Below, piece after piece: positions 17,450 to 27,076 of a stretch of 55,162 nt of DNA (position 1 is the first letter of the stretch; every line of letters begins with the position of its first letter). A program made the position numbers and the translations under genes. A model generated the notes under the pieces. It did not search any database. It was given only the letters and a program-made list of their open reading frames with translations, and had not been told where the DNA came from. The stretch spans positions 1-55,162 of the forward strand of contig NZ_BDDQ01000065.1 in assembly GCF_002003465.1 (NCBI RefSeq), in the 5' to 3' direction. Source of the stretch: Caenibacillus caldisaponilyticus. Its GTDB lineage: Bacteria > Bacillota > Bacilli > Bacillales > Sporolactobacillaceae.

Positions 17450-18580
17450 TCATGGCTTTTCCGCCGCGACTTCCTTGATGATCGCGACGATCCATTCGAC
17501 CGTCTTGACGAGTTCTGCAATCGGCATTTTTTCGTTTGTCGTGTGGATGTCTTCGTAGCCGACGGCGAGATTGACGGTTGGGATGCCGAGGCCGTTGATG
17601 ACGTTGGCGTCGGAACCGCCGCCGCTTTGGAGAACGCGCGGGGTGCGACCGATCGCTTGCGCCGCCCGCTTGGCGATGGCGACGACGCGGTCGTTTTCCT
17701 CAAATCGATAATTCGGATACATCATCTCGACGTCGACAATGGCTTCGCCGCCCATCGCCTTGGCGGTTTCCTCAAATGCCGACTTCATTTTCGCGACTTG
17801 GGCGTCGAGTTTTTCCTTGACGAGCGAACGGGCTTCGGCCAAAATGTCCACGCGGTCGCATACGATGTTCGTCTTTTGCCCGCCGCTGAACCGGCCGATG
17901 TTCGCCGTCGTTTCTTCGTCGATGCGGCCGAGCGGCATCTTCGCGATCGCCTTCGCCGCCACCGTGATCGCGGAGACGCCTTTTTCAGGAGCGACACCGG
18001 CGTGCGCGGTTTTACCGAGGACGGTCACCTTCAGTTTCGCTTGCGACGGAGCGGCGGTGATGATGTCGCCGACGGGGCCGTCGCTGTCAAGGGCGTAGCC
18101 GAATTTCGCTTTGATTTTCGCCGCATCCAGCGCCTTGGCGCCGACAAGGCCCGATTCTTCCCCGACCGTAATGACGAATTGCACCGTGCCGTGGGAGATG
18201 CCGTTTTCTTTTATAACGCGGATCGCTTCAAACATCGCCGCCAGGCCCGCTTTGTCGTCCGCGCCCAAAATCGTCGTGCCGTCCGAAACGATTTTATCGT
18301 CCTTGATCGACGGCTTGACGCCTTTCCCCGGAACGACCGTGTCCATGTGGGAAGTAAAATAAATCGGATCGACGTCTTCCGTGCCTGCCAGTGTGCAGAT
18401 CAAGTTGTTGGCCCCATGGCCGGTTTTTGCTTTCGCGTCGTCTTCCTCGACCTTCACGCCGAGCGCCGCGAATTTTTCTTTCAACACGCCGGCGATGCCG
18501 CCTTCTTCCCCCGTTTCCGAATCGATTTGCACCAGTTCCATGAATTCTTTGACGAGTCGGTCTTGATTTACCACCATCAT
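17450..18580 (-). CDS. yqjE: M20-family metallopeptidase, YqjE (tripeptidase T-like)
   Basis: 376 residues. The dinuclear zinc site is visible: 'YFTSHMDTV' (His, Asp), 'LGADDKAGLA' (Asp), 'GEESGLVGAK' (Glu-Glu), 'YALDSDG', and a late His in 'YEDIHTTNE'. The dimerisation domain lies between about 190 and 290. A cytosolic aminopeptidase/tripeptidase is expected. AGGAG stands 4 bases before the first of two ATG codons; either may be used. A strong terminator follows. In B. subtilis yqjE also precedes the carboxyltransferase gene yqjD. Confidence 0.93.
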   Translation of the reverse strand: MMVVNQDRLVKEFMELVQIDSETGEEGGIAGVLKEKFAALGVKVEEDDAKAKTGHGANNLICTLAGTEDVDPIYFTSHMDTVVPGKGVKPSIKDDKIVSDGTTILGADDKAGLAAMFEAIRVIKENGISHGTVQFVITVGEESGLVGAKALDAAKIKAKFGYALDSDGPVGDIITAAPSQAKLKVTVLGKTAHAGVAPEKGVSAITVAAKAIAKMPLGRIDEETTANIGRFSGGQKTNIVCDRVDILAEARSLVKEKLDAQVAKMKSAFEETAKAMGGEAIVDVEMMYPNYRFEENDRVVAIAKRAAQAIGRTPRVLQSGGGSDANVINGLGIPTVNLAVGYEDIHTTNEKMPIAELVKTVEWIVAIIKEVAAEKP

Positions 18581-18836
18581 TCAACTCCTATGTATTCGGC
18601 TAGGGTACATGTTTCATTATACGCCGCTAAAAGCCGGCGCGCCAATGACGGCTTTCCCAAAACGCCCGAAAAACGCGGAGGAACGGTACGCGCTGCAACG
18701 AATAAAGGCGCACGGCGATGAAAAACAGAAGCCTCCTTCATGCGGACTCTTTTCGCCGCGGACGGGCTAACATCCATGAAGGACACGTTTTGCCGCGGGT
18801 CTCTCCCGTTTCATGCTGGCGTTGAATTCGTCATGC

Positions 18837-20381
18837 TTAGAGCGGAAGGTTCCCGTGCTTTTTCCACGGGCGCGTTTCCCGCTTTCCACGGAGCATGTCC
18901 AACCCTTGCAGCAATTTAATGCGCGTTTCGCGCGGGTCGATGACGTCGTCGACCATTCCGTAGGCGGCGGCGACATAAGGATTGGAGAAGCGTTCCCGAT
19001 ATTCCTGGATTTTTTCCGCGCGCGTCCGCACAGGGTCCGGGCTTTCCTGAATTTCTTTGGCAAAAATGACCGTCGCCGCCCCTTCCGGACCCATGACGGC
19101 GATTTCCGCGTTCGGCCAGGCGAACACGAGATCGGCCCCGATCGATTTGCTGTTCATGGCCACGTACGCGCCGCCGTAAGCTTTGCGCAGGATGACGGTC
19201 AGCTTTGGCACGGTCGCTTCCGCGTAAGCATATATAATTTTTGCGCCGTGCCGGATGATGCCGCCGTGCTCCTGTTTGACGCCCGGAAAAAACCCGGTGA
19301 CGTCGACGAACGTGATGAGGGGCAGATTGAACGCATCGCAGAAGCGGATAAAGCGGGCGACTTTATCCGAAGCGTCAATGTCGAGGCCGCCCGCCATCGC
19401 CTTCGGTTGGTTGGCGACGATGCCGACCGCGGTCCCTTTTATACGTGCAAAACCGACGACCGCGTTTTTGGCGAAGGCGGCGTGCACTTCCATAAAAGAG
19501 CCGCGGTCGACAATCTCTTCAATCACCCGGCGCACGTCATAGGGACGCGTCGGATCAAACGGGACGAGATCGATGAGATTTTCCCGGTAATCCGATGTCC
19601 CGTCGCCTTCCGCAACCGGCGCCGTCTCCCGATTATTGGCGGGCAAATAGCCGAGGAGTTTGCGGACGATGGCGAACGCTTCCTCCTCGCTCTTCGCTCG
19701 AAAGTGGGCGTTGCCGCTGAGGCGATTGTGCACTTCCGACCCGCCGAGATCCTCGGCGCTGATCTTTTCTCCCGTCACCGTCTGAATGACCTTCGGCCCC
19801 GTGATAAACATTTGGCTCGTATGATCGACCATGATGACGAAATCCGTCAGTGCGGGCGAATAGACGGCGCCGCCCGCGCACGGCCCCAATATGACGGAAA
19901 TTTGCGGGATGACGCCGGAATAAATGGTGTTGCGGTAAAAGACGTGGCCGTATCCGTCTAGCGAGACGACGCCTTCTTGGATGCGGGCGCCCCCCGAATC
20001 GTTCAGCCCGATGATCGGAACACCCTTTTTGGCGGCCATGTCCATGACGGCGGCTATTTTTTTCCCGTGCATTTCTCCGAGAGCGCCGCCGAAGACGGTA
20101 AAATCTTGGGCAAAGAGAAACACCGGCCGCCCCGAAATGTTGGCAAAACCCGTGACGACGCCTTCGCCGGGCGCGTCGCCGTTTAATCCGAGATGCTGGG
20201 CGCGATGTTCGATAAAAGGATTCAGCTCGACGAAACTCCCGGGGTCGACGAGCAGGTCGATGCGTTCCCGCGCCGTCAGCTTGCCTCTTTGATGCTGCTT
20301 TTCAATCTTTTCGTCGCCCCCGCCGAGTTCGACTTTGCGGCGACGATCGTATAATTCATTGATTTTATCGTAAATGTCCAC
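18837..20381 (-). CDS. yqjD: Propionyl/methylmalonyl-CoA carboxyltransferase subunit (PccB/MmdA, YqjD)
   Basis: 514 residues, the family length. The crotonase-like double domain is clear: 'DPGSFVELNPF', 'QDFTVFGGALGEMHGKK', 'LNDSGGARIQEGV', 'GPCAGGAVYSPAL', then the second half 'VDVTGFFPGVKQEHGGIIRHG' and 'AYGGAYVAMNSKSIGAD'. It transfers the carboxyl group between biotin and propionyl-CoA. GTG at 20381 follows GGGGTGGGG by 5 bases; the 15 codons above are unlikely. The biotin carboxylase partner is not encoded in the window. Confidence 0.94.
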   Translation of the reverse strand: MDIYDKINELYDRRRKVELGGGDEKIEKQHQRGKLTARERIDLLVDPGSFVELNPFIEHRAQHLGLNGDAPGEGVVTGFANISGRPVFLFAQDFTVFGGALGEMHGKKIAAVMDMAAKKGVPIIGLNDSGGARIQEGVVSLDGYGHVFYRNTIYSGVIPQISVILGPCAGGAVYSPALTDFVIMVDHTSQMFITGPKVIQTVTGEKISAEDLGGSEVHNRLSGNAHFRAKSEEEAFAIVRKLLGYLPANNRETAPVAEGDGTSDYRENLIDLVPFDPTRPYDVRRVIEEIVDRGSFMEVHAAFAKNAVVGFARIKGTAVGIVANQPKAMAGGLDIDASDKVARFIRFCDAFNLPLITFVDVTGFFPGVKQEHGGIIRHGAKIIYAYAEATVPKLTVILRKAYGGAYVAMNSKSIGADLVFAWPNAEIAVMGPEGAATVIFAKEIQESPDPVRTRAEKIQEYRERFSNPYVAAAYGMVDDVIDPRETRIKLLQGLDMLRGKRETRPWKKHGNLPL

Positions 20382-20673
20382 GTGTTCCCCACCCCATATC
20401 GTGATCTCGGCATCCGCTTGCCGCATCGATTTCCATCCATGGGCGCAACCGAAAGGGCGCGTCGCCGAACGTCTTCCGTCAGAGCACCCGCACGCGGCAA
20501 GGGAGTCTGATAGACCGACGTGCCTACTCTTGAATGCGCACCCCGTTTTCCATCAGCTGCGGCCGGCGATCGCGGTTGTTATCCAATTACGGCTTTGCTC
20601 GGGATCATACGTTTTCCGTTGACTACGGTCCCGGCGATCGCTCTCGTTCCGCGATGCCTTGCCCGCTTGCCGC

Positions 20674-21507
20674 TTAATGCTCGGCCTTTTTTTCGCACAG
20701 CTCGTACAGGACTCCGTGCGCCGCTTTCGGATGCAAAAATGCGATGCGCGAAGCCCCCGCTCCCGGGCGCGCCCGATGATCGACCAACGGAATGCCCGCC
20801 GTCTCCAACCGGCGGAGTTGCCCGTCGATGTCCCGGACTTCCAATGCGACGTGATGCAACCCTTCGCCGCGCTGGGCAATAAAACGGGCGACCGGGCTGT
20901 CGTCCCCGATCGGCTCGAGCAGTTCAAGATGGAAGTTGCCGGCTTTAAGAAAAGCCACCTTCACTTTTTGCGCTTCCACCGTTTCCGTCCGCTCAAGGGA
21001 AAAGCCGAGCTTCTCCTGATAAAACGGGAGGCAGTCGGCGATCGAGCGGACGGCGATGCCGATGTGATCGATCGCCTCCACTTCAATGGGCTGTTCCAAT
21101 GGAATTCCGTCCCGTTCATACACGGCGCGCTCGATATAGCGGGCGATCTCGATCGTCGGCGTGCCGGGCGTGAAAATTTTCCGAATGCCTTTTGACTCTA
21201 AGAACGGGACATCTTCGGCGGGAATGATGCCGCCGCCGATGACGAGGATGTCGTCGGCGCCGCGCGTTTTCAAAAGTTCGGTCACGGCGGGAAACAATTC
21301 ATTATGCGCACCGGAAAGACACGACAGACCGATGGCATCGACGTCTTCCTGGATCGCGGCGGCCACGATTTGCTCCGGGGTTTGCCTGAGACCGGTATAA
21401 ATGACTTCCATGCCGTAATCGCGGAGCGCTTGAGCGATGACGAGCGCCCCGCGGTCGTGGCCGTCCAGGCCGGGTTTGGCGATGAGCACGCGAATTTTTT
21501 TCTCCAT
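20674..21507 (-). CDS. Fusion of methylmalonyl-CoA mutase B12-binding domain and methylmalonyl-CoA epimerase
   Basis: 277 residues in two domains. Residues 1-135 are the cobalamin-binding domain: '[12 protein letters not shown]' holds the DxHxxG motif with the cobalt-ligating His, then SCLSG and 'VIGGGIIP'. Residues 143-277 are a glyoxalase-fold epimerase: '[10 protein letters not shown]', 'LELLEP', 'GLHHVALEV' and '[10 protein letters not shown]' give the metal-binding His and Glu residues. A short acidic linker joins them. It both completes the mutase, whose large subunit lies upstream and lacks this domain, and interconverts (2R)/(2S)-methylmalonyl-CoA. The frame is continuous, so the fusion is real unless a sequencing error joined two genes. 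Confidence 0.92.
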   Translation of the reverse strand: MEKKIRVLIAKPGLDGHDRGALVIAQALRDYGMEVIYTGLRQTPEQIVAAAIQEDVDAIGLSCLSGAHNELFPAVTELLKTRGADDILVIGGGIIPAEDVPFLESKGIRKIFTPGTPTIEIARYIERAVYERDGIPLEQPIEVEAIDHIGIAVRSIADCLPFYQEKLGFSLERTETVEAQKVKVAFLKAGNFHLELLEPIGDDSPVARFIAQRGEGLHHVALEVRDIDGQLRRLETAGIPLVDHRARPGAGASRIAFLHPKAAHGVLYELCEKKAEH

Positions 21508-21579
21508 GGTTCTCCCCCTGTCCGTTTTGATCGCCCGTTCAAGGCAAACAAATGATCCATGTCACGGATTTTCCCCTTC

Positions 21580-23238
21580 TCATACCCCGTTGTATTCACC
21601 GAATACGCCGCGAAGAACGCCGCAAATTTCCCCGATCGTGCAATAGGCTTTCACGCAATCGAGAATGGGGGGCATTAGATTGCCGCTTCCCTCTGCGGCC
21701 CGCTTCAGCGCCGCAAGGGTCTGTCTGACCCGTTCCCCGTCGCGCCCGGCCCGCACCGCTTGCAGCCTTGCGATCTGTTTTTCGGCGAGCCCCGGGTCGA
21801 CGCGGTGCCGTTTGGGTTCACGTTCTTCTTCGACGCGGAAGGCGTTGACCCCGACGACAATGTGTTCGCCCTTTTCGATCGCCTTTTGCGTTTCATAGGC
21901 GGCGCGATGGATTTCCTCTTGCATATAGCCTTGTTCGATCGCCCGGACGGAGCCGCCCATGTCATCGATCTTTTTCAAATATGCGATCACCTTTTCTTCC
22001 ATTTGATCGGTCAACGCCTCAATGAAATAAGACCCGCCGAGCGGATCGACCGTATCGGCGACGCCGCTTTCGTACGCGAGGATTTGCTGCGTGCGGAGGG
22101 CGAGACGCGCCGTCTCTTCCGTCGGCAAAGACAGCGCCTCATCCAAGGCATTCGTGTGCAGGCTCTGCGTACCGCCCAAGACCGCCGACAAGGCTTGCAG
22201 CGTGACGCGGACGACGTTGTTTTCCGGCTGTTGGGCCGTGAGCGTCGATCCGCCCGTCTGAGTGTGAAAGCGAAGCTCCAGGCTCTTCGGATTTTTGGCC
22301 GCGAAACGCTCTTTCATGATCCTCGCCCAAATCCGGCGGGCGGCGCGGAACTTGGCGATTTCCTCGAAGAAATGATGATGCGCATTGAAAAAGAACGCGA
22401 GCCGCGGGGCGAAGCGGTCGACGTCCAAACCGGCTGCAAGCGCCGCCTCCACGTAAGCGATGCCGTTGGCGAGCGTGAATGCCACTTCTTGCGCGGCCGT
22501 CGAACCGGCTTCCCGAATATGGTAGCCGGAAATGCTGATCGTGTTCCATTTCGGCACGTATTGCGAGCAATAGGCAAAAACGTCGGTGATGAGCCGCATG
22601 GACGGCTTCGGCGGGAAGATATAGGTGCCGCGCGCGATGTATTCTTTTAAAATATCGTTCTGAATGGTGCCCGATAAGCGGTCGGCGGGCACCCCTTGTT
22701 TTTCCGCCACCGCGATGTACATGGCAAGTAAAATCGCTGCCGGCGCATTGATCGTCATGGAGGTCGACACCCGATCCAGCGGGATGCCGTCGAACAGCTG
22801 CTCCATGTCCGCCAACGAATCGATGGCGACGCCCACTTTGCCGACTTCCCCCCGCGCCATCGGATCGTCGGAATCGTAGCCGATTTGGGTCGGCAAATCA
22901 AAGGCGACGGACAGGCCGGTTTGCCCTTGATCGAGAAGATAGCGAAATCGCCGGTTCGTCTCTTCGGCGGAACCGAAACCGGCATACTGCCTCATCGTCC
23001 AGAAGCGCGCCCGGTACATCGTCGGGCGAATGCCGCGGGTGTACGGATATTCGCCGGGCAGGCCAAGCTTTTCCATATATTCGTCGTTCAACGTCGCCGG
23101 AAGATACAGGCGCTCGATCGGAATGCCCGAACCGGTCGAAAATTCGTCCTTCCTTTCCGGAAACTTTTCCATCAGCCGCTTCGTTCGTTCGAGCCATTCT
23201 TCGTAGGCCTTTTGAAAATCCGTTGAGGATTGCGCCAT
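21580..23238 (-). CDS. mcmA1: Methylmalonyl-CoA mutase, large (substrate-binding) subunit
   Basis: 552 residues, the size of a stand-alone TIM-barrel subunit. Typical stretches are '[20 protein letters not shown]', '[17 protein letters not shown]', '[13 protein letters not shown]' and '[19 protein letters not shown]'. No B12 domain follows; the fused gene directly downstream provides it (72 bases away). It isomerises methylmalonyl-CoA to succinyl-CoA. GGAGGG stands before the ATG, and a cre-like site lies just above the ribosome site. A MeaB/ArgK chaperone gene is not present in the cluster. Confidence 0.95.
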   Translation of the reverse strand: MAQSSTDFQKAYEEWLERTKRLMEKFPERKDEFSTGSGIPIERLYLPATLNDEYMEKLGLPGEYPYTRGIRPTMYRARFWTMRQYAGFGSAEETNRRFRYLLDQGQTGLSVAFDLPTQIGYDSDDPMARGEVGKVGVAIDSLADMEQLFDGIPLDRVSTSMTINAPAAILLAMYIAVAEKQGVPADRLSGTIQNDILKEYIARGTYIFPPKPSMRLITDVFAYCSQYVPKWNTISISGYHIREAGSTAAQEVAFTLANGIAYVEAALAAGLDVDRFAPRLAFFFNAHHHFFEEIAKFRAARRIWARIMKERFAAKNPKSLELRFHTQTGGSTLTAQQPENNVVRVTLQALSAVLGGTQSLHTNALDEALSLPTEETARLALRTQQILAYESGVADTVDPLGGSYFIEALTDQMEEKVIAYLKKIDDMGGSVRAIEQGYMQEEIHRAAYETQKAIEKGEHIVVGVNAFRVEEEREPKRHRVDPGLAEKQIARLQAVRAGRDGERVRQTLAALKRAAEGSGNLMPPILDCVKAYCTIGEICGVLRGVFGEYNGV

Positions 23239-23254
23239 GCTCTTCCCTCCGTAA

Positions 23255-23268
23255 GTAAAGCGTTTTCA
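23255..23268 (-). promoter_or_regulatory. cre-like catabolite-control site before the mutase gene
   Basis: The minus strand reads TGAAAACGCTTTAC, 12 of 14 to the CcpA consensus TGWAANCGNTNWCA and largely palindromic. It lies immediately before the ribosome site of the mutase gene, a position suited to block transcription. Function is inference. Confidence 0.5.
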
Positions 23269-23333
23269 CTTTTATAAAATAAAATTCGCCGGCTCTCGTC
23301 ATTTTTCCTGCCTAGCCGTTCACAGTATTGTCC

Positions 23334-23363
23334 TTGGACAGACCGCCCGTTCTTTATTAAGAT
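23334..23363 (+). promoter_or_regulatory. Possible sigma-A promoter of the Prli42 gene
   Basis: TTGGAC and TAAGAT with an 18-base spacer lie about 40 bases before the start of the Prli42 gene. Each hexamer matches the consensus only in part. Confidence 0.4.
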
Positions 23364-23401
23364 TAACAATAGCAACAATCGGACGATGGGAGGGCTCGCC
23401 C

Positions 23402-23494
23402 ATGCCTAAAAAAACGATTCGAGCCGTCGTGTTCATCATGCTCGCCAGCCTTGTCCTCACGACGGTCTTATCGGGGATCGCCGCGTTATTCTAA
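23402..23494 (+). CDS. Stressosome-associated membrane microprotein Prli42
   Basis: 30 residues: a basic N-terminus MPKKTIRAVV, then one transmembrane segment 'FIMLASLVLTTVLSGIAALF' that runs to the end. The plan (charged head, 'IMLxSxxxxTxLxG', short end) is that of Prli42, the Firmicutes microprotein that tethers RsbR to the membrane in Listeria. GGGAGG precedes the ATG by 8 bases. It was too short for usual gene calling. The hairpin at 23597-23652 would end the transcript. No other stressosome gene is in the window. Confidence 0.85.
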   Translation: MPKKTIRAVVFIMLASLVLTTVLSGIAALF

Positions 23495-23596
23495 AGCGAT
23501 CGGACGACCGATCACGCGATCCCTTCTGAGTAGAAACCGTCGTGCCGCAGGGAATTCACACCTCCAAGGCACGATCAAAAAGGTAAAGGACTGGCC

Positions 23597-23652
23597 GCCG
23601 GGATGAAAGCGCCCCGATGTTCATGCTCCTGTGCGTTTTCATCCCGGTTTTT
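23597..23652 (+). terminator. Rho-independent terminator after the Prli42 gene
   Basis: CCGGGATGAAAGCG pairs with CGTTTTCATCCCGG (one offset) and is followed by TTTTTT on the plus strand. Confidence 0.85.
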
Positions 23653-23998
23653 TCATAACTGTGTGCTTTCCAACATTTTCTATCGCAAGAAGGTGACGGT
23701 TTGCTGAACTGGCATTGGGTATACCGCAATTTTATCGATGCGGCATCTAAAGCCGATCATCCCAAAGGATGGTTGCAAGCGATGCAAAGCTACTGACCTC
23801 CAAAAAGATGGCCTCGAACCGTTGCACTTCAAACCGAAGGGCGATACGTCCGAACAAGCGGTCCTCGACCGCTTACAGGCCCTCGGTCCATAGACCAGCA
23901 CCCTGCAATTAGGCCGGCTCCATGTTTTGCCGAATATCTTTTGACTGCCCCAACCGCGTTTGATTTTCTAGTCAAATATCCCACCGATTCCGCAAACT
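23653..23998. other. Region with a possible gene relic
   Basis: The plus strand at about 23662-23785 reads in one frame through NWHWVYRNFIDAASK and HPKGWLQAMQSY before a stop, and another frame then continues to 23894. Codon use looks protein-like, but there is no start site and no family I recognise. It may be a decayed gene. Confidence 0.3.
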
Positions 23999-24970
23999 TC
24001 ATGAGCGGAGAAGCCCTTTTGCCTTCATCACGGCGATCATTTGTTCCGCCCGCCGTTGGTACGTTTCATTCTTCACCGCTTCCCGGCCGCTCTGAGCGAT
24101 TTTTTCTCTTTCAACGTCATGGGTTAAATAATAATTCACCAAACGAACCGTCTCCGCCGGAGAATTCGTCACGACGACATCCCTTCCCGGCACCAATCGC
24201 GACCGGACCGCCGGCGTATCCAACGTCAGCAAAAAATTTCCGTTGCCCAAAATGTCAAACGTGCGCATCGTGAGCTGCATCGGTGTATTTTGCAAACCGA
24301 TGTTGATCTTTGATTGTTGGTAAATTTTCAGCACGTCCAAATAATTGGCCACCTCGCCGTGCTGCCATTCTGGCGGGATGACCTTATTTAAAAATTTGTC
24401 CATTTTTTTCCAATCTTTTCCCCAAAAATCGACGCGCACGCCTTGTTCAAGCAACGGCGTAATCAGCGTTTTTAACGTTTCGAAACGATAACTGAACCAT
24501 GACGGGAAATGGGCGTAACTGTTCGCGACGACAGCGACGTCATATCTCTTTTCCTGTCCCGGCGATGTGCTGACGAGCCCCGGTTGATAGGCGAAATCCA
24601 GATGCGCCGCGGGAAAACCGCGCTTCTCATAAAGCGGAACGGTTTCCTTGCTGATGGTGAAGACGATGTTTGGGCTGAGGGCGGTCACGTTTTTTTTCAT
24701 GATGCTCGTAAAAATCGGATCCTCCACGGACCAATAGGCATGAGGAATGCGCCATTTTTTTACATAGGTGCGGATGACGCCGGACCAACGCTGAATGTGT
24801 TGTGACCAACCTTGCGTCACGACGAGATCGGGGCGATGATTTTTTATAAGACTAATAATTTTTTGTTTATCAACCAAACCCGAATACACGACGTCGTGCC
24901 CTGCATCCCGAAAACCGTTGGGAAGCAGATGGATGAGGGAATCATTGTAATCAAAAAACAAAACTTTCAC
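23999..24970 (-). CDS. CgeB-like glycosyltransferase
   Basis: 323 residues. The N-terminal half (MKVLFFDYNDSLIHLLPNGF, 'RPDLVVTQGW', 'IPHAYWSVEDPIF') matches the CgeB/DUF3880 type, and the C-terminal part 'INIGLQNTPMQLTMRTFDIL' with 'GREAVKNETYQRRAEQM' is a GT-B family 1-like domain. CgeB proteins act in glycosylation of the outer spore layer in Bacillus. It is the last gene of the minus-strand glycan operon, 14 bases after the aminotransferase, so it probably attaches the sugar made by its neighbours. The acceptor is unknown. Confidence 0.85.
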   Translation of the reverse strand: MKVLFFDYNDSLIHLLPNGFRDAGHDVVYSGLVDKQKIISLIKNHRPDLVVTQGWSQHIQRWSGVIRTYVKKWRIPHAYWSVEDPIFTSIMKKNVTALSPNIVFTISKETVPLYEKRGFPAAHLDFAYQPGLVSTSPGQEKRYDVAVVANSYAHFPSWFSYRFETLKTLITPLLEQGVRVDFWGKDWKKMDKFLNKVIPPEWQHGEVANYLDVLKIYQQSKINIGLQNTPMQLTMRTFDILGNGNFLLTLDTPAVRSRLVPGRDVVVTNSPAETVRLVNYYLTHDVEREKIAQSGREAVKNETYQRRAEQMIAVMKAKGLLRS

Positions 24971-24984
24971 ACGAACACCCCGAT

Positions 24985-26097
24985 TCAGTAGAATGCTTGC
25001 GGATCAAAGCGGTTTACGGCCTCCGTGACGTATTGGACTTCCTCGTCGGTCATCACCGGTGAGATCGGAAGGCTTAACACCTCTTGGTGCAAGCGTTCTG
25101 TGATCGGAAGCGAAAGCGAATGCCATTCGCGGTAAGCTGGCTGCCGGTGGGGCGCGATCGGATAGTGAATCTGCGTGTCGATGCCTCTCTCCCGCAAGAA
25201 GGTTTGCAGGGCCTCGCGATAAGGCGTGCGAACCGCAAAGAGATGCCAGACCGGTTGGACATCGGTGGATTCAGGCGGTTTCGGCAACGATATATAAGGA
25301 TTTTTGATCTGTTTGAGATAAATGTCGGCGATCGTTCGACGCCGATTGTTATCCTCGTCGAGGTGCGGTAATTTCACCCTTAAAACCGCCGCCTGCAATG
25401 CATCGAGCCGGCTGTTGACCCCCTTATAATCGTGGCGGTACTTTTTATGGGACCCATAATGGCGCAGCGCTCTGATCTTCTTCGCCAATTCGGGATCATT
25501 CGTCGTCACGGCCCCCCCGTCGCCCAGAGCGCCCAAATTTTTGCCGGGATAAAAGCTGAAGGCCGCGGCGTGCCCGACATTTCCGGTTCTTTTGCTCTTG
25601 TAAAGCGCGCCGTGCGCCTGGGCGGCGTCCTCAATGACGATTAAACCGTGGCGGTCGGCGATCTCATGAATCGCGTCCATCTCAGCCGGCCTCCCATAGA
25701 GATGAACGGGGAGGATCGCTTTGGTTCGGCTCGTGATGTTGGCTTCGATCCATTCGGGATCAATCGTGTAAGTATCGGGACGCGGCTCTATGGGAACCGG
25801 ACGCACACGCTCATGGGAAAGCGCTAAAAAAGTCGCGATAAACGTATTGCCCGGCACCAACACTTCATCGTCGTCCGACCAACCGAACGCCTTGATGATC
25901 AACGTTAAGGCGTCCAACCCGTTCCCCACCGCTACGCAGTGTTCGACGCCGCAGTAAGCGGCGAATTCGCGCTCAAAGCTCTCCACCTCATCGCCCAACA
26001 CGTAACAGCCGCTCTCCAAAACGCGATCCATCGCCGCATCGATGGCTTCGCGAAAGCGTTCGTTGATTTTTTTTAAATCCAAAAACGGGACTTTCAT
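24985..26097 (-). CDS. fdtB: DegT/DnrJ/EryC1-type sugar 3-aminotransferase (FdtB/QdtB-like)
   Basis: 370 residues. PLP-binding lysine is Lys186 in [16 protein letters not shown], with Asp157 in '[11 protein letters not shown]' contacting the cofactor. The family aminates keto-sugars bound to nucleotides. Between an FdtA-like isomerase and a hexapeptide acetyltransferase it should convert dTDP-3-keto-6-deoxyhexose to the 3-amino sugar. Its start overlaps the acetyltransferase stop by 4 bases (translational coupling). Whether the product is Fuc3N or Qui3N depends on FdtA versus QdtA and cannot be told safely. Confidence 0.9.
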   Translation of the reverse strand: MKVPFLDLKKINERFREAIDAAMDRVLESGCYVLGDEVESFEREFAAYCGVEHCVAVGNGLDALTLIIKAFGWSDDDEVLVPGNTFIATFLALSHERVRPVPIEPRPDTYTIDPEWIEANITSRTKAILPVHLYGRPAEMDAIHEIADRHGLIVIEDAAQAHGALYKSKRTGNVGHAAAFSFYPGKNLGALGDGGAVTTNDPELAKKIRALRHYGSHKKYRHDYKGVNSRLDALQAAVLRVKLPHLDEDNNRRRTIADIYLKQIKNPYISLPKPPESTDVQPVWHLFAVRTPYREALQTFLRERGIDTQIHYPIAPHRQPAYREWHSLSLPITERLHQEVLSLPISPVMTDEEVQYVTEAVNRFDPQAFY

Positions 26098-26654
26098 GTT
26101 CCGTCCCCCGCTCTCAGAAGTTGATCGCCGACATTTTTATAGATGAGCTGACATTGCGGACAAGTTTCACCTACGAGGCGGGTGCCGCATTCGCAAACAT
26201 ATCCCTTAAAGGTTGCGGGATTACCGTACCAAAGGGTATGGGCCGGCACATCTCTTGTCACGACCGCACCGGCGCCGATCAAGGCGTACCGACCGATCCG
26301 GCGGCCGCCAACGATGGTCGCGTTCGCACCGATGGACGCTCCTTCATCAACGACGGTGCGAAGAAAGGCATCGGGATAAACCTTCGATCGCGGCCGAAGA
26401 TCATTCGTAAACGTAACGTTCGGTCCGACGAAGACGCGATCTTTCAGAACGATGCCATCCCATAAAAAAACGCCAGGCTTGATCGTGACCTCATTGCCGA
26501 TCGTCACGTCGTTTTCTATAAACGTATGATCGCAAATATTGCAGTTTTTCCCGATCTTGGCCCCCGGAAGAATGTGGGCATACGCCCATATCCGCGTCCC
26601 GTCGCCGATATGCCGCGTCTCCACCAACGCTTGCGGATGCGCGTAAAACGTCAT
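26094..26654 (-). CDS. fdtC: Hexapeptide-repeat sugar N-acyltransferase with a zinc-ribbon tail (FdtC/WbpD-like)
   Basis: 186 residues. A left-handed beta-helix of hexapeptide repeats fills about 10-150 ([57 protein letters not shown]), followed by '[14 protein letters not shown]'. The last 35 residues hold CECG...CPQC, four cysteines spaced like a zinc ribbon, an addition known in some WbpD/PglD relatives. It should acetylate the 3-amino group. It overlaps both neighbours by 4 bases. Confidence 0.9.
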   Translation of the reverse strand: MTFYAHPQALVETRHIGDGTRIWAYAHILPGAKIGKNCNICDHTFIENDVTIGNEVTIKPGVFLWDGIVLKDRVFVGPNVTFTNDLRPRSKVYPDAFLRTVVDEGASIGANATIVGGRRIGRYALIGAGAVVTRDVPAHTLWYGNPATFKGYVCECGTRLVGETCPQCQLIYKNVGDQLLRAGDGT

Positions 26655-27076
26655 CGCGGCGCGCCTCCCGGCGGCGTCTTTTCCCGAACCGCTTGGAGGA
26701 AGGTCTCATAGTCGCGGATATAGTCGGCCTCATCATAATGCTGATCCGCAAGAACGAGAAGAATGGCGTCCGGGCTGAACCCGTACATCACCCGCCATAT
26801 CATCTCCGGAATGATCAAGAGTTCGCGAGGGCTCTTCAGTTCATAGACCGTCCGCGTTTTTCCGTCATCGACCCCGACTTTGAGCCGCCCGTTCAGGCAG
26901 ATCAGCGCCTGCTTCACCCTTTTATGGGCATGGTAGCCGCGCGGTTTGCCATCTTTATTTCCATAAATATAATAAACCCGTCTGACGGGAAACGGGATGC
27001 TGCGGCCGACTTCGATCGAAACGAGATGCCCCCGTGGATCGGAAACGGTCTCCAACTCCTTGAATTCCACTCTCAT
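26651..27076 (-). CDS. fdtA: dTDP-4-keto-6-deoxyglucose 3,4-ketoisomerase (FdtA/QdtA-like cupin)
   Basis: 141 residues, the length of FdtA from Aneurinibacillus thermoaerophilus. Cupin signature 'VYYIYGNKDGKPRGYHAHKR' with the catalytic His pair, then 'LICLNGRLKVGVDDG' and 'IPEMIWRVMYGFSPDAILL'. It moves the keto group from C4 to C3 of the RmlB product. ATG at 27076 follows GAGGTGG by 6 bases; five codons above are in frame. It is the first gene of the minus-strand operon and diverges from rmlA. Confidence 0.9.
   Translation of the reverse strand: MRVEFKELETVSDPRGHLVSIEVGRSIPFPVRRVYYIYGNKDGKPRGYHAHKRVKQALICLNGRLKVGVDDGKTRTVYELKSPRELLIIPEMIWRVMYGFSPDAILLVLADQHYDEADYIRDYETFLQAVREKTPPGGAPR

Noticed and set aside
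17255-18721. 488-codon plus-strand open frame
   Set aside because: It is antisense to the YqjE peptidase and polymerase region, rich in Arg, Phe and Asp, and matches no family; it arises from GC-rich codon use on the other strand.
18813-19961. 382-codon plus-strand open frame opposite the carboxyltransferase
   Set aside because: Shadow frame; the minus-strand gene has all family motifs.
23239-23400. Cobalamin riboswitch before the mutase gene
   Set aside because: The region is too short and lacks the B12-box.
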